Shown here in pieces: positions 23,671 to 36,042 of a stretch of DNA of 64,000 nt; the first letter of the stretch is position 1; each line of letters starts with the position of its first letter. The position numbers and the translations under genes are program-made. The DNA comes from Pyrus communis. Lineage: Eukaryota > Streptophyta > Magnoliopsida > Rosales > Rosaceae. The stretch spans positions 14,549,928-14,613,927 of the forward strand of contig NC_084803.1 in assembly GCF_963583255.1 (NCBI RefSeq). Reading direction: 5' to 3'. The notes below the pieces were generated by a model. It searched no databases and was not told where the DNA came from. It saw only the letters and a program-made list of their open reading frames with translations.

Positions 23671-25494
23671 GAGGTGGGTTTGTGTGTTGTGAAGTGGAAG
23701 GATGATGCGCGTGGGGTCCGTTTGCTTTTATGCTTTGTAAATTGTGACCGACTGGCTGACTGGTCACCGTTGTCGTTTGATTCGTTATTGGGGGATTGAT
23801 TTGTGCGTTTCTGAGTCAGTTGGAAGGGTCGGTGGCTCATAGGTTTTAAATAGGTTTGATTATGTTTGGTTTTGCAGATTAATTAGAAAGATTAGGTCGG
23901 TGGAATTAGTATACAAGTTTTGTAATGCATCATCATTAAAGGTAAAGCATGTGGATCTGACCATAAGATTACAACTAACTTTTTTTCCTTTTTTTTTCTT
24001 TTAATTTCGTCCCTTGTTTATATACCTGCTTTGATGACCAATTGTGAGATGGGTTGGCAACCGTCGTCCTATCCTATGTGTCAAGTCATTGATCTGTTGT
24101 GAAGTTCACTTATATCAGAACCTTTATTAAAAGGGATTTTTACTTTTAAATTCACTTATGTCACAGTCTTAATTAGCAAGGATTTTCATGAATGGAGACA
24201 AGTTGTATCACTCATTATATATTGAACTTCAACGATTAGATTATTTATTTTTTAAGTCCTCATTTGATTGTTATGATGAAATTTTAATGTTTGTTAGAAG
24301 ATAGTGTTCGTCAATTTCTTTGAATTTATTCAGATACTTTAAATATTTTCAATTTGGCTAAATATTTTGCAAGAATTATTTATAAAATGCAACTTAAAAA
24401 ATAGATAGTTTAGATCGTTGTGGAGTGGTCCCATAACTATTTCCCATTTTGACCTAAAATAGGAATACCTTTGGATAAAAGGCCTGCACTTTATATTAAT
24501 GACTGACAATCACTCAAACTTTAGTATTTGACATCTACTTAGTTGTCAGTTAGCCATTGATGCATTGTAAAACCAACTTACATCCATAGTTGACAATTAT
24601 TAATAGTCACTCACATGTACGTGGATGATCGCTAGTGGTTGATAGATTATTAGATCCAAATCTATCAACCCAATTAGATTAACCGCATACAAGTGATTGT
24701 GTGTGCAATTGTCACTGATGACACAAATAACAGTCGTCTGCCAATGCATTTTAATAATCACTCACATCAACGACATGAACTATCAGTCACACATCTGTTA
24801 AACATCTGTTAATGCGTATTGAGATTCACTTATATTGTAGCTGACAATCGCTTTGTCATATCGATTTCTTGTGTCATTTACAGTCTACTATTGAAATTCA
24901 AGAATACACAAGTGGATACATTTTTTCTTATGATAAATAACTTTTTCATGATACGTGAGCATGACCCTCTGCAATTTGCATGTTTGATTACCACCTTTTG
25001 ATGCACCGTATCCTAGTCACATTCCACCAAGGTACAACAGTTTTTCCAAATTCCCCTTTACTTTTCACTGCAATTAGCGATAAGAATGCACCCCACAAAT
25101 GATCGTTGCTTTATTGCTTCCATCCTCACAAGTCACAACAAAAGCCATTTACCAAAGAAAAAGTTGAGTACAGTTTATGATGCAGCAAACACCAAATACC
25201 ATAACCACAAAAGCAAAAACTTTATTGGCATAATTCGCATCAATACCCAGGATAGTGTGATCCCCCCTTTTTCCCTATCACAAACAGAAGATGATATTTC
25301 CGATGCCATCGGAGAGATCTCTTATTGACACTCCAAAAATGTAGCATTGTGTCCTTTGCCAGGCGTGTCAAATATATATATAACAATCTATAACAGAAAC
25401 CCATCAGGTACTTTGTCAGAAAAAACTTCTCGAGCGGAAACAAATGACTTGCACACGTATCTTAAAAATGGTTATACATGGCTAAATACAGTCC
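23671..25494. other. Intergenic DNA between the RING-H2 and FYVE-ankyrin genes
   Basis: Upstream promoter region of the RING gene followed by AT-rich sequence. 24480-24850 contains recurring (A/T)GACAATCACT / AGTCACTCACAT motifs in both orientations, which may be a decayed repeat. 25000-25494 is the 3' flank of the FYVE-ankyrin gene. No coding region is supported. Confidence 0.45.
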
Positions 25495-28400
25495 TCACGG
25501 TCTTCTATTTTCTTCCATCTTCTGTCGCATTTTGTATTGGAGAGTGGCGGGAGCACAGTCCAATGGTGTTTCCCCTGTGTGTAAGAAGGAGCCAGTCAAG
25601 TGGTGACCAAGTGATGCAATATGTGAGCAAAAGTTGCCTACTAGCTACTAAAGTGTTCTCGGCTATAATCCAAATGTGAGCGAAAGAAAAAGTTCATCTA
25701 TGACTCAACAGAACAACATTGATACTTGTATTACTTTTCTTTCATCTATGACTCTACAAAACAACATTGATATTTATGTTACTTCATCTAAACAGGTACC
25801 CTCTGCATGCACCCCACTTCCACGGGCGTACGCACCACGCTGGTAAGACATGCACCTTTATGCAAGGGGTAAGACAACTCATGATGGTGTCTTGCATTCG
25901 GGAAGCAAAGTGCACTTATTGTCACCACCTCTCATATCCCAGCTTTTGGGCAGATGATCGGAGAGATTCACCAAAAGAACAACCAGATGGATACAAACTA
26001 GGCTAAATGAAGCACAATTCGACCATTCAAACACAAAAATTTATGTCGACAGGACATTCCCCACTCATGCCTTGGTAATCTTTATTAGCTATCTTACAAA
26101 ATAAAGTTCAGCAACAACTTAAAATCTAAGAAAACTGGGGAAAAAAAATTACCCTGTGCATTCTTGTAGTCCAGGCTTGCTCCACCATCCATGAGGGCAA
26201 AAACAATCTCAGTTTGATTAAAGACCGCTGCCTGACATTAGTGTCACAAAAAGATATATAAGCCCTGGAACCATTTGATACATGCACAGACACAACAGAG
26301 AGAGAGAGAGAGAGAACATACTAAATGTAGCAAAGAAAGTCCTTGCTTGTCATGGTAATTCACATCAACACCCTGCCAAAATGAGAGTGTTACATAAAAC
26401 CCACTTTTTAGATATTAATTTTACTCTAACTGTTACCTCACTCAGAAGCTTCTTGACGGCAGCAACGTCACTATTCTTTATAGCTTCTCTCATACCCTAA
26501 AAAAGCACATAAAGAAGTCATAATCTAGAGCAACTAAATTTCTTCTGCATGATTGTACCTTTGGTGACTAAATAGAAAACTTAAAAGTTATACCTCCCCG
26601 TTGGCTTCATAATCAGTCTGGGTTTTATCAGAAATTCCGTTGTTCGCTTGACCAAGATTGAAGACAGAACTGCAAAGTTTATACAAATAATTACAGACCA
26701 TTACACAGGGTACTTTGGCACCAACATCCCACATAGCCAGTTTACAGTTAAGCATAATGCAGAAACATTATTGTTTACGAACATCAATGTTTATAGAAAC
26801 AAATGGAGGGAATGGCCATTATAAAATGGCTACATTTTCCGAATATAACTGCATGTCTACATTGTGAGCTTATCACACAGAAATCACATAGTAAATCAAG
26901 ATTCAACCATTATCCATTATGTCAGGCCAGGAGTTACAGGTATGGCAGACAAAAACCTAGAGGCAACCAACCTCTGCTTGCTATTAGACGTGGAAGCTTT
27001 GGGTTTTAAAGCAGTTTCTGTCTTCTTTGGTTTTGGAGTCGGCCGAGGGGCAGAGGTGGATACGGTTTTGCTCTGCCACAAACAAAAATATAACCTTGAG
27101 ATAAATACAATGTGCAGAAGCAACATCCAAAGAAATTGGAAAAATTATACCTGCAAGGGAGCTGCATCCACAGATGGCACTGGCGCTTCACAAATACATA
27201 AAGGCATTCCACACTTGCAGTCTGAAATGGCTGGGACAGGCTGATACTGTACAGTTGGTTCAGCCCTTGAATCTACATCTGAATCAATGTCCAATCTAGA
27301 AACTGAAGATGTTACACCATCAACTCCATCCGAAGAAGCTTGTCCATCACGTTTGGTAGTTCTGTGCAAAAACAAAACCCAAAATGACCCAATAGTAGAA
27401 AAGATTTTTCGTTTCCTTCAAAGAAAATAAAAGGAAAAATAATTGAGAGAAGAAGACCAAAGGACAAGAAGTCCCAACTTTAGCAATTCACCGTGGGGTA
27501 GCAAAACAACAATATCAGAATGGAACACAGATTAGGGTGGAAGCCTGTAAAGTGCTCAGTATTCTTCACTAACATACTTTTTGAGCAGTAGGGCAAAAGG
27601 AAAGAGTAAGAAGTACAAGTGTACATGAACAACTACGCACAGTAGGGGAAGGCATGGCATGAATCTCCATACGTAAATAAGATATACAAATGAGTACACC
27701 TGCATGATCCTTTTCAGGTTCATTAGCCAATTATTGCCACTAAAGCACCTTCACCCCTGGACAAACTCAAACACTGAAAGGGGGTTTCCTTTCCATGATT
27801 CCATTATAGCTTACCCTGAAGGCCTAGCAATACTTTATTACCAACTACTTAAAAGACCAGTAGCCCTTGAATGTTTAATACAACAACAACAACAACAACA
27901 ACAAAGCCTTTTCCCACTAAGTGGGGTTGGCTATATGAATCCTAAAACGCCATTACGTTCGGTTTTGTGTCATGTCTTCCGTTAGATCTAAGTACTCTAA
28001 GTCTTTTCTTAGAGTCTCTTCCAAAGTCTTCCTAGATCTTCCTCTACCCCTTCGGCCCTAGACCTTTGTCCCGTAGTCGCATCTTCTAACCGGAGCGTCA
28101 GTAGGCCTTCGTTGTACATGTCCAAACCACCGTAACCAATTTTCTCTCATCTTTCCTTCAATTTCGGCTACTCCTACTTTACCTCGGATATCCTCATTCC
28201 TAATCTTATCCTTTCTCGTGTGCCCATAAATCCAACGGAGCATCCTTATCTCCGTTACACCCATTTGATGTACATGTTGATGCTTCACCGCCCAATATTC
28301 TGTGCCGTACAGCATCGTCGGCCTTATTGTCGTCCTATAAAATTTTCCCTTGAGCTTCAATGGCATACGACGGTCACACAACACACCGGATGCACCTTTC

Positions 28401-31400
28401 CACTTCATCCATCCAGCTTGTATTCTATGCTTGAGGTCTCCATCTAATTCTCCGTTCTTTTGCAATATAGATCCTAGGTAGCGAAAGCGGTCGCTCTTTG
28501 GTACTTCCTGGTCTCCGATCCTCACCCCTAACGCATTTGGGCCTCCATTTGCACTGAACTTGCACTCCATATATTCTGTCTTTGACCGACTTAGGCGAAG
28601 ATCTTTAGATTCCAACACTTCTCTCCAAAGGTTAAGCTTCGCATTTACCCCTTCCTGAGTTTCATCTATCAACACTATATCGTATGCGAAAAGCATACAC
28701 CAAGGAATATCATCTTGAATATGTCCCATTAACTCATCCATTACCAATGCAAAAAGGTAAGGACTTAAAGATGAGCCTTGATGTAACCCTACCGTTATGG
28801 GGAAGCTTTCGGTTTGTCCTTCATGAGTTCTTACGGCAGTATTTGCTCCATCATACATAACCTTTATAACTTGGATATATGCCACTCGTACTCCTTTCTT
28901 CACTAAAATCCTCCAAAGAATGTCTCTTGAGACCCTATCATACGCTTTTTCCAAATCTATAAAGACCATGTGTAAATCCTTTTTCATATCTCTATATCTT
29001 TCCATCAATCTTCGTAAGAGATAGATTGCCTCAATGGTTGAGCGCCCTGGCATGAACCCGAATTGGTTGTCCGAGACCCTTGTCTCTTGCCTCAATCTAT
29101 GCTCAATGACTCTCTCCCAAAGCTTCATTGTATGACTCATTAGCTTAATACCCCTATAGTTCATGCAATTTTGTACGTCGTCCTTATTCTTGTAGATAGG
29201 CACCAAAGTGCTCTTTCGCCACTCATTTGGCATCTTCTTCTGAGTTACTCAACTCCCCCAGAGAAGTACTCCTTTCATGTCCTTCACTAAAAAGATTATG
29301 AAAATAACCTCTCCACCTGTCTTTGACCGCGTTCTCTGTAGCAAGAACCTTTCCATTCTCATCCTTGACGCACCTCACTTGGTTTAGGTCTCTTGTCTTC
29401 TTTTCCCTTGCTCTAGCTAATTTATAGATATCCAACTCTCCTTCTTTGGTATCTAGTTGCTTATACATATCATTATAAGCCGCTAGCTTAGCTTCTCTCA
29501 CAGCTTTCTTCGCCTCCTGCTTCGCTATTCTACACCTTTCACCGTTTTCATCGGTCCTATCCTTGTATAAGGCCTTACAACATTCCTTCTTAGACTTAAC
29601 CTTTGTTTGTATCTCCTCATTCCACCACCAAGATTCCTTTTGGTGTGGAGCAAAGCCCTTGGACTCTCCTAATACCCCTTTTGCTACTTTTTGGATACAA
29701 CTAGCCATGGAATCCCACATTTGGCTAGCTTCCCCCTCTCTATCCCACACGCATTGGGTGATTACTTTCTTTGAAAATGACTTGTTTTTCTCCTTTTAGA
29801 TTCCACCATCTAGTCCATGGGCATTTCAAGGTCTTGTTCTTTTTTCTCTCTCTTTTGATATGTACATCCATCACCAACAAGCGATGTTGATTAGCCAAGC
29901 TCTCTCCCGGTATAACTTTGCAATCCTTACAAGTTATACGATCCCCCTTCCTCATTAGAAGAAATCAATTTGTGTTTTTGACAACCCACTCTTGTAGGTG
30001 ATCACATGTTCTTCGCTCTTCTTAAAGAAGGTGGTGTTGGCTAGGAAGAGATCATATGCTATTGCAAAATCCAAGATGGCTTCTCCATCCTCGTTTCTCT
30101 CCCCAAAACCATGGCCACCATGAAAACCTCCATAGTTGCCTGTCTCCTTGCTCACGTGTCCATTTAAATCTCCTCCTATAAATACCTTCTCCGTCTGAGC
30201 GAATCCTTGACTGTTTAATGAAAGAAATCAATGCCACCTTTAGAACCAAGGCAATCAGATGTAACCTGAACTGTAGCTTTTTACTGGGAGTTGCCATCTG
30301 TGGCAACTTCCCTTGAGTTTCTATTTCTAGTCGGCTACTTAAGTTGGTTGACAAATTTGCAAGCTTAGCTCACCAAGATCAATTAAGTTTTCATTAAAAA
30401 TAGGATTTCAAGAGTCTTCAAGCTGCAACCAGTGATTCATTTCCATCGTCAATCAACTCCAGTAGTCACAGCAAGAACTCACAAACATCACAGACAATAT
30501 ATATTTAGAATATTGCTAGGTAGACCAAATTTGCAAATCATGTGATGTGACATCAATAGGAAATAAGCACGTTAATCAACACTTGAGTAATAATCCAATC
30601 ATCAACAACCACGTCAAATGGTTTTTAAATTTGGTTTAAAAAGATTGTCTCCCTAGCATTACCCTTAGAATTATAATGGATTCGATGAATGAAAAACGCC
30701 AAAACAGATAAGATATACAATTCAACAAGCATGTATAGAAGTATGCGTATTCTAAAAAGTTCAATGAGGAGTAATTTACCGAGAGGAGTCATTGAAACAT
30801 TCACTGCAAACTCTAACGGGTGAATAAATGCCAAACTGTGGTAAAGCCTGAGATTGCAAAAACACGATCACTAATTAAAAGTTCATCAATTGGAAGCTTT
30901 GCTGCAAAGATAAACAAAGCTTTAAGGAAAACAAACACACCATTTGGTTTGCCGAGTGTTCGTGGCATAATGTCCGCCCACAAGACCGGCAATGATGCTG
31001 CATAAATCATAAGCTAAAGAGCATCAACTGCGCTGAATAAACTACTCCAAAAATAGTAACTTTAGTTATAAGCATTTGGGTTCATTAACTCTAAAGTTGC
31101 TTGTGACAATCACAAACAAGAAATGCTGAATGCTTAAGTTGGATTCAAAGGTTGTAACTTGCGGCAAGATGATCAATCAATAATACCAATTGGAAAAGAA
31201 AAAAAAAACCCAGTTTTAGATCATCATAAAAGAAGCATCATGGCCATAAAAATCAAATTTTCAGCTCTGATCTTACCCAATTGGGAAAAATTTAACTAAA
31301 ACTCTAAACTTTGAGATCCCAATAAAGCATGGGAAGCCATGGCAGTGGAAATTATGTAAAGGGGTCCTTCTGGATTCGATATGAAGGAGAAACTAAATAA

Positions 31401-31551
31401 AAGGGTACTCCTAAATTAATCAAATTCCATTACTTTCTGAAAGAAAAGAAAAAATCGTAGGGAGAGAGATGGGTACCCGTCGCCTGAAAGCGTTAAAGCT
31501 GCATTTGCAGACGTCGCAGCGCGGAGCTTCTTGGAACGACGGAGGCTCCAT
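25495..31551 (-). CDS. FYVE zinc-finger protein with C-terminal ankyrin repeats
   Basis: Ten exons join in frame to 285 residues: 31551-31477, 30997-30941, 30847-30780, 27361-27151, 27072-26972, 26669-26594, 26496-26437, 26372-26322, 26231-26153 and 25574-25495. Residues ~11-65 form a FYVE domain: CDVC, then RRRHHCRSCG, CHEH and VRVCSEC. The RRHHCR basic patch binds PI3P on endosomes. CHEH replaces the usual C-x2-C pair with a C/H pair. A Ser/Asp-rich linker with a [10 protein letters not shown] cluster follows, then a Lys/Pro/Thr-rich basic stretch. About 2-3 ankyrin repeats come next ([37 protein letters not shown]). A role in endosomal sorting is inferred. From memory it resembles a plant RING/FYVE/PHD protein near At3g43230. 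Intron 3 (30779-27362) is swollen by a LINE. It is head-to-head with the JAZ gene. Confidence 0.9.
26296..26314. repeat. (AG)n microsatellite in an intron of the FYVE-ankyrin gene
   Basis: About nine AG units in the intron between the last two ankyrin-repeat blocks, 8 bases from the donor at 26321. Confidence 0.8.
27880..30204 (-). mobile_element. RTE-type LINE, 5'-truncated and inactivated
   Basis: Inserted in intron 3 of the FYVE-ankyrin gene, same orientation. It is flanked by a 15-bp target duplication with one mismatch: CCTTGAATGTTTAAT at 27865-27879 and CCTTGACTGTTTAAT at 30205-30219. The 3' end is a (TTG)n tail on the minus strand (CAA repeats at 27881-27902), typical of RTE LINEs. 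The sequence starts inside the endonuclease ([13 protein letters not shown] at ~30170) and runs through the reverse transcriptase. The coding region is split into several frames (30155-29955, 29955-29740, 29750-29223, 29233-28058). The RT catalytic box reads FAYD where YADD is expected. It is dead by three criteria: truncation, frameshifts and lost Asp. Confidence 0.92.
28058..30203 (-). pseudogene. LINE endonuclease-reverse transcriptase pseudogene
   Basis: Endonuclease C-terminus with the SKTQIDFF motif, a linker, then the RT core: [52 protein letters not shown] and the altered FAYDIVLI box. A C-terminal region ends [14 protein letters not shown]. The frame changes at about 29230, 29745 and 29955. 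Confidence 0.9.
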
Positions 31552-32957
31552 TCACTCGCATGCAAATTGTGGATCGATTTTTTATACAGACCGAGTCAAT
31601 CTTCAATTTTCATGGCTTCCTCCACCATCAAGCTTCGAGCATTTCCATTTTTTCACTCGGCTTTTTCTTTACCCGGCAGATTTCGGGTTACCCGCCGAGT
31701 TTGGCTTCCGGTTTTTTTCTTTTCTTTTACTTTAGTTTCAAAGGATTAAATTTGAGAGATAAATGCTAAATAATCACAACCGTCCGGAACAGTCAACGTG
31801 TTGGACGGTGCAGATCTTCTGCAGATTCATTATTAATTTTCAGAAGGGAATAGTAACACCCAGTACATTGCAAACGATAATTTATCTTTTGAAAATTATA
31901 TCATGCGATTAAAATTGTTTTTTTTGTTAGGTGATAGAAATTAATAAGATTGGCTAAAAGCGTCACGCGCATTATAATTTTTCTTTAGAGAGCTATTAAA
32001 ATAATTTTTAGGTTTTTTTTTTCAGTTAAAATTCAACTTTTAAATAAAGAACGTGATTTGACTGCAAATAGTTCTAAGCAAATCATTAGAAGTACATTAT
32101 GATGTTATTGGCACTAGGTAAAAAAAACATTTACACTCTTAAAGAGGATATTTTTTCTTTCATTTTTTAGTGAAAAAGAAGCTACTAGAATAGACTGGTT
32201 TAAATGAGTTTTTTAAATTCCGTCTATAATTTGCATTTACTATTTCTTACTCTAACCGTTTTGCTTAACAAGATGGATAACGCAACGCAAGTCAAATTAA
32301 CTTTAAAATAACTTTTTTTAAGTGTTAATATCAAAATCTAAGATGGTTTTATAATAAAAGTGAATGTTCAAGTCTAATCTTTAAAGAAGTAAGAAAAAAA
32401 CAAAGTAAATAAATAAATGCTAAAGAGACTCTCAAAAGAGAAACTCTTTATGAACTTTCTGTCACTTCTTATTTTTTGCATAATTTTCATGCTAATATTA
32501 TAAAATATTATGCAAAAAACATGAAATGTCGAAAATTCTATGAAGACTTTTACTTTTAAAAGATATCATGTAGCATATCTCAAGTAAATAACATTTTATG
32601 TATGGGTAAGATTTTTCCCCGAGAAAGCAATAACCCAACAACACACATAATCAGAAAGTAGAAACATAGTTGTGACCACACGATCGTATGTGGTCACGAA
32701 TACGATAACATCAACGGCGACGTACAGCACACTCCAAACGCCAGGGCATTGTCGTTAACGTTTTGAATTGCAGGAAAGCATCTGGACTTTAAACACGTGG
32801 GGAAATTGAAAAAAAAAATGGTGAAAATGAATTAATAATTGAGAGATAGGTTTAGTTGGCCACGGGAGGAAGCGGCTTTTTTTTATGAGTTGTTTTGTGC
32901 TTCTCTATATTTTCTGTGAAAGTTGTGAAGCAAGCAACAACCTGTGAGGAAAAAGCA
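31552..32957. other. Shared upstream region of the FYVE-ankyrin and JAZ genes
   Basis: 1.4 kb between two start codons facing away from each other. It is AT-rich in the middle, with no coding region. The only strong motif is a G-box near the JAZ side (listed separately). Confidence 0.5.
32794..32799. promoter_or_regulatory. G-box (CACGTG) upstream of the JAZ gene
   Basis: AAACACGTGGGG, a perfect palindromic core 159 bases before the JAZ start codon. MYC2-type bHLH factors bind this core in JAZ promoters, making a known negative feedback loop. Binding here is inferred from position and sequence only. Confidence 0.55.
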
Positions 32958-35046
32958 ATGGCGGAAAAAGCAGAAGTTGGTTGTGATGTGAAGCTTTCAG
33001 AGATGGAGAAAGAAATGGTTGCCCAAAACAAGCCTAACCAGACAGAGGGTGATCTGCAAAACCTCAGGTGATCTCAAATTTATGTATAAATTGCAAATTT
33101 AGAAACTTATTTTTGTTGGTTTTTTTTTCCTTCCCTCTTTTGATTCGAGCGATATTCTAATTAATTTAAACTACGAGAAGGGTGACTTCGAATTTGGATG
33201 TTCAGGAGCACTTTGTTCTAGCCAACTTCGCTACGAATTATGGGTATGAAAAGGGTTTGGAAAGAAAGGGTCAATCTTTGACTGAAATTTGGGTTTAGGA
33301 GGATTTTGTTTCTGTGGTTTGGAACAAGATATTTATTTTGCGAATTATTGGGGGTTTTATTGCAAAAGACAAGAAATTTCAGCTGCACTAGTTGTAATTT
33401 TCTGGTTTTAGATAAGGTCAATTTGGATTTGTGTGCCTCCACGGTTGCAACTTTCAGAGTGGTACTGTTCATGTTTGTTTCCATCGGATTTTCCAACGTT
33501 GTTTAGTTTGTTGGGTAGCAGTTTGGAAAAATAAATGTGATTTAGTTTTTGATCTGGCTTGTTAGTTTTATGATGCTGGTAGATTGTGTTTGTGCTTCAT
33601 AATTTTTTTTTTTTTTTTTTTGTCAAACGATAGATTTTGTTAGATTAGGTATTAGAATAGCCACCGATGGGGTTCGAACCCATGCTGTCATGCAGGACTC
33701 AACTCCTTTCCACCGCTGTGCTTCATAATTTTGGGTTGGCAGGAAATTGGATCTTTGTGGTGCTTTCTGTTTTGGAGACAAGAAATTAAGGCGAAATTAA
33801 GGCAAAATTAAGGCAGAATATATAGTAGATTTGGTTATTATGTAATTCTGTTTCTTTTAACTGTAACTCTAGATTTGGGGCTTGTTTGCTTCTGTCAAAA
33901 GCGCGTCTGCTAGAAGTGCTTTTATGAGCTTGGCTGCTTTTGGAAGAGTTAAAAGCACGTCTGACTTGTTTTGGCAACTTGGCAGTTCTTCCCCGAAAAA
34001 CATCAAAAATTTTATAAAATTCAAGTGTTCGTAAAAATGAGCTTCAATGACCTAGAGACAATTTTAAGTTTTTTTTTTTTGACAAAAGTAGTCAAAAGTG
34101 CTTCTACTTGTCAAAAGTGCTTTTAGCCTTGCCTTGCGCTTTCTTAGGCTCACATGAAATTTGGTTTGTCGTTGTTCTTTATGTTTTAGTGCCAGGAAAG
34201 GACCATCTGCACCAAACATTACCAGTCCTGCTCCGGCTCAGCTTACCATCTTCTACGCAGGGAGCGTTAGTGTGTTTGACGCAATTACTGCAGAAAAGGT
34301 AGGTTCTTTTCTGTCCTTAAATAATGTAAGCATTAAGCAATTTGCATCTAACTCTGTCATTTACGTACTTGAGTTTTTCTGTACTGATGCACTTAAATGC
34401 GTAATAGGTTCGTGAACTTATGCTTATTGCGGCTGCTGCTGCTGATAAGAAGACCAGTGATGTGAAGAATACTGCGACAAGCGGTCCTCCAAGTCCACTG
34501 GTTCGTACAGGGTCGTCTTCGCTGCAAAACTCTTCTGCTCCTGGTTCACCAGTTGTCCAGCCCTACCTTGATCAGAAGAGTTCCATTAGCAAATTGGAAG
34601 CTGGTAAGAATTCAATACTTCACCAAGACGTAGTAATGTCGATGCAATAATTGTAAATTCCTTAACGAGATTATTAATGATGGCTACACGGTTCCTACTT
34701 CCTTGTTTCTGTTGGTTCAGGGTTTCCCATTGCAAGGAGACACTCTCTTCAGCGCTTCCTGGAGAAGCGACGTGACAGGTACCCCCTCTCCAAATCCTGT
34801 GATGGGTTTTCATTTTGTCACCGTGCCTATGCGGCCATCTCAGTTTACACATCGATCACTGTGTTTTTATTGCTCCTTGTTCATTCTTGCAGGTTGGTCA
34901 GCAACAGTCCATATCCTACTTCGCCAGCAACACCGATGGGCGACAACGCAAAAACTAATCCGAGCAATAACGCTTCTCCGGGTGTGGGTTGCTTCAAACA
35001 ATCTGCCATGGTTCAGGAAGAAACTCAACCAAGTTCGGTTGCCTAG
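32958..35046 (+). CDS. JAZ: JAZ/TIFY jasmonate-signalling repressor (JAZ11/12, TIFY3-like)
   Basis: Five exons (32958-33067, 34190-34298, 34408-34603, 34721-34778, 34893-35046) give 208 residues. The TIFY motif TIFYAG lies at 56-61 within the ZIM domain (LTIFYAGSVSVFDAITAEK). A Ser/Pro-rich linker follows, and the Jas motif is at 139-158 (GFPIARRHSLQRFLEKRRDR). JAZ proteins bind MYC factors through Jas and NINJA/TOPLESS through TIFY; jasmonoyl-Ile makes COI1 bind Jas and degrade them. The degron begins F-P-I-A-R instead of L-P-I-A-R. There is no LxLxL EAR motif, so repression should need NINJA. Short N-terminus and motif spacing resemble Arabidopsis JAZ11/JAZ12 (TIFY3A/3B). Intron 1 is long (1.1 kb) and holds a SINE. 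The split of Jas by an intron after RRDR is the known JAZ exon border that can yield Jas-truncated splice forms. Confidence 0.93.
33606..33716 (-). mobile_element. tRNA-derived SINE in JAZ intron 1
   Basis: Flanked by a perfect 15-bp target duplication, TGTGCTTCATAATTT at 33591-33605 and 33717-33731. In minus orientation it contains the pol III B-box GGTTCGAACCC (complement of 33671-33681) and ends in a poly(A) tail, seen as the T run on the plus strand at ~33602-33622. It is about 110 bp long with no coding content. The family name is not known to me. Confidence 0.88.
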
Positions 35047-36042
35047 CCAGCTTGAACTCCTATGATTCTATCCTATTTTATGTCTCAGCATGTGTAGTAA
35101 TTTCGCAAAGACGTACATTTAACCAGTAACTGTTGTGTTTAAATTGCCCGTTCGTGCAATCGGGTCCGTGCGTGTATAAATCATCCGTCGATTGAAACTG
35201 AAAAACAACCCTGAATGACAGATTGGTGGTCGACGATGAATTATGTGTTTGATTGGTGACGAAGAATTTGTAAACTTGTTACCCCTGTTTATGCCGAGGC
35301 GGTTTGATTGTATTCGTTATGTTATATTACGTTGTGGACTTGACTATAACAAATGACAAACTATTTGTGTCGCCTCGGTCGTGTGGTGAACATGCAGCTA
35401 CTTGTTATAATAAATCCAAGTTAGCTTTGCATTCTATGGCACCCCGAAATGTATATCAATTGAGCTCGGTTCGGCAGTTTGTGTTGGAACCAAATTTGCA
35501 CGGTTAGGCACAGTGGCTGAACCTCAAACTAAAGCTCCGGTGCGAACATGTACTGTATGAGTCCCCAATCGAGGGGTTCAGCGCGTTGCATTCCATTTCA
35601 CGCAATTCCTTCGTTCTGCAAAATCTCATATGCTTTGCCGCACGGCACATCACAATCTTGCTCACGTTAAGCAATGTGGTGTGCCATACGGCAAAGCATA
35701 TGAAATTCTTATCCACGAGGTTAAGCAATGTAGAATTCAACTCAAGAAGTTTTTTGTTTCGCTTCCTTGGATTCGAACTTTCATTATAGGCAGAAGCTAC
35801 GAGCACACCACAACCACAAGCAATTTTCACAGCCAACAAATTGCTTCTTTTACTCTGAAATATAGGAAATACTGGAAGGAAACACATGCACAAGCAGATG
35901 AGGAAGCATATAAAATTAACAGTGAGTAATCGTCGATAAAACATATGAAGTTTCAAGCACCACATCTTACAACACAAAGAAAGATCCAAAATACCATACG
36001 CTAAACTCACATTTATTGCCGTCTAACTTACATTCTGCGTTT
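35047..36042. other. Intergenic DNA between the convergent JAZ and FAX genes
   Basis: 3' flanks of two genes that point toward each other. Long reading frames here lack recognisable protein features. The one clear structure is a 28-bp-armed inverted repeat at 35627-35702 (separate entry). Confidence 0.5.
35627..35702. repeat. Imperfect inverted repeat (hairpin), 28-bp arms, 20-bp loop
   Basis: The left arm at 35627-35654 (CATATGCTTTGCCGCACGGC...) pairs with the right arm at 35675-35702 (...GCCATACGGCAAAGCATATG) with about three mismatches. Pairing continues weakly outward for ~10 bases. A GTTAAGCAATGT word occurs both in the loop/right arm and again at about 35720. It could be a foldback repeat or a small-RNA precursor; the sequence cannot decide. 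Confidence 0.7.

Noticed and set aside
23573..23767. Longer N-terminus for the RING-H2 protein (65 extra residues)
   Set aside because: The likely TATA box at 23663-23670 lies inside this extension, so translation should start at 23572.
33671..33681. GGTTCGAACCC as part of a tRNA gene
   Set aside because: No cloverleaf around it; it is the pol III B-box of a SINE with a poly(A) tail and target duplication.
35504..36010. 168-codon minus-strand open frame between JAZ and FAX
   Set aside because: Runs through the inverted repeat, has no recognisable domain, and its composition looks random.
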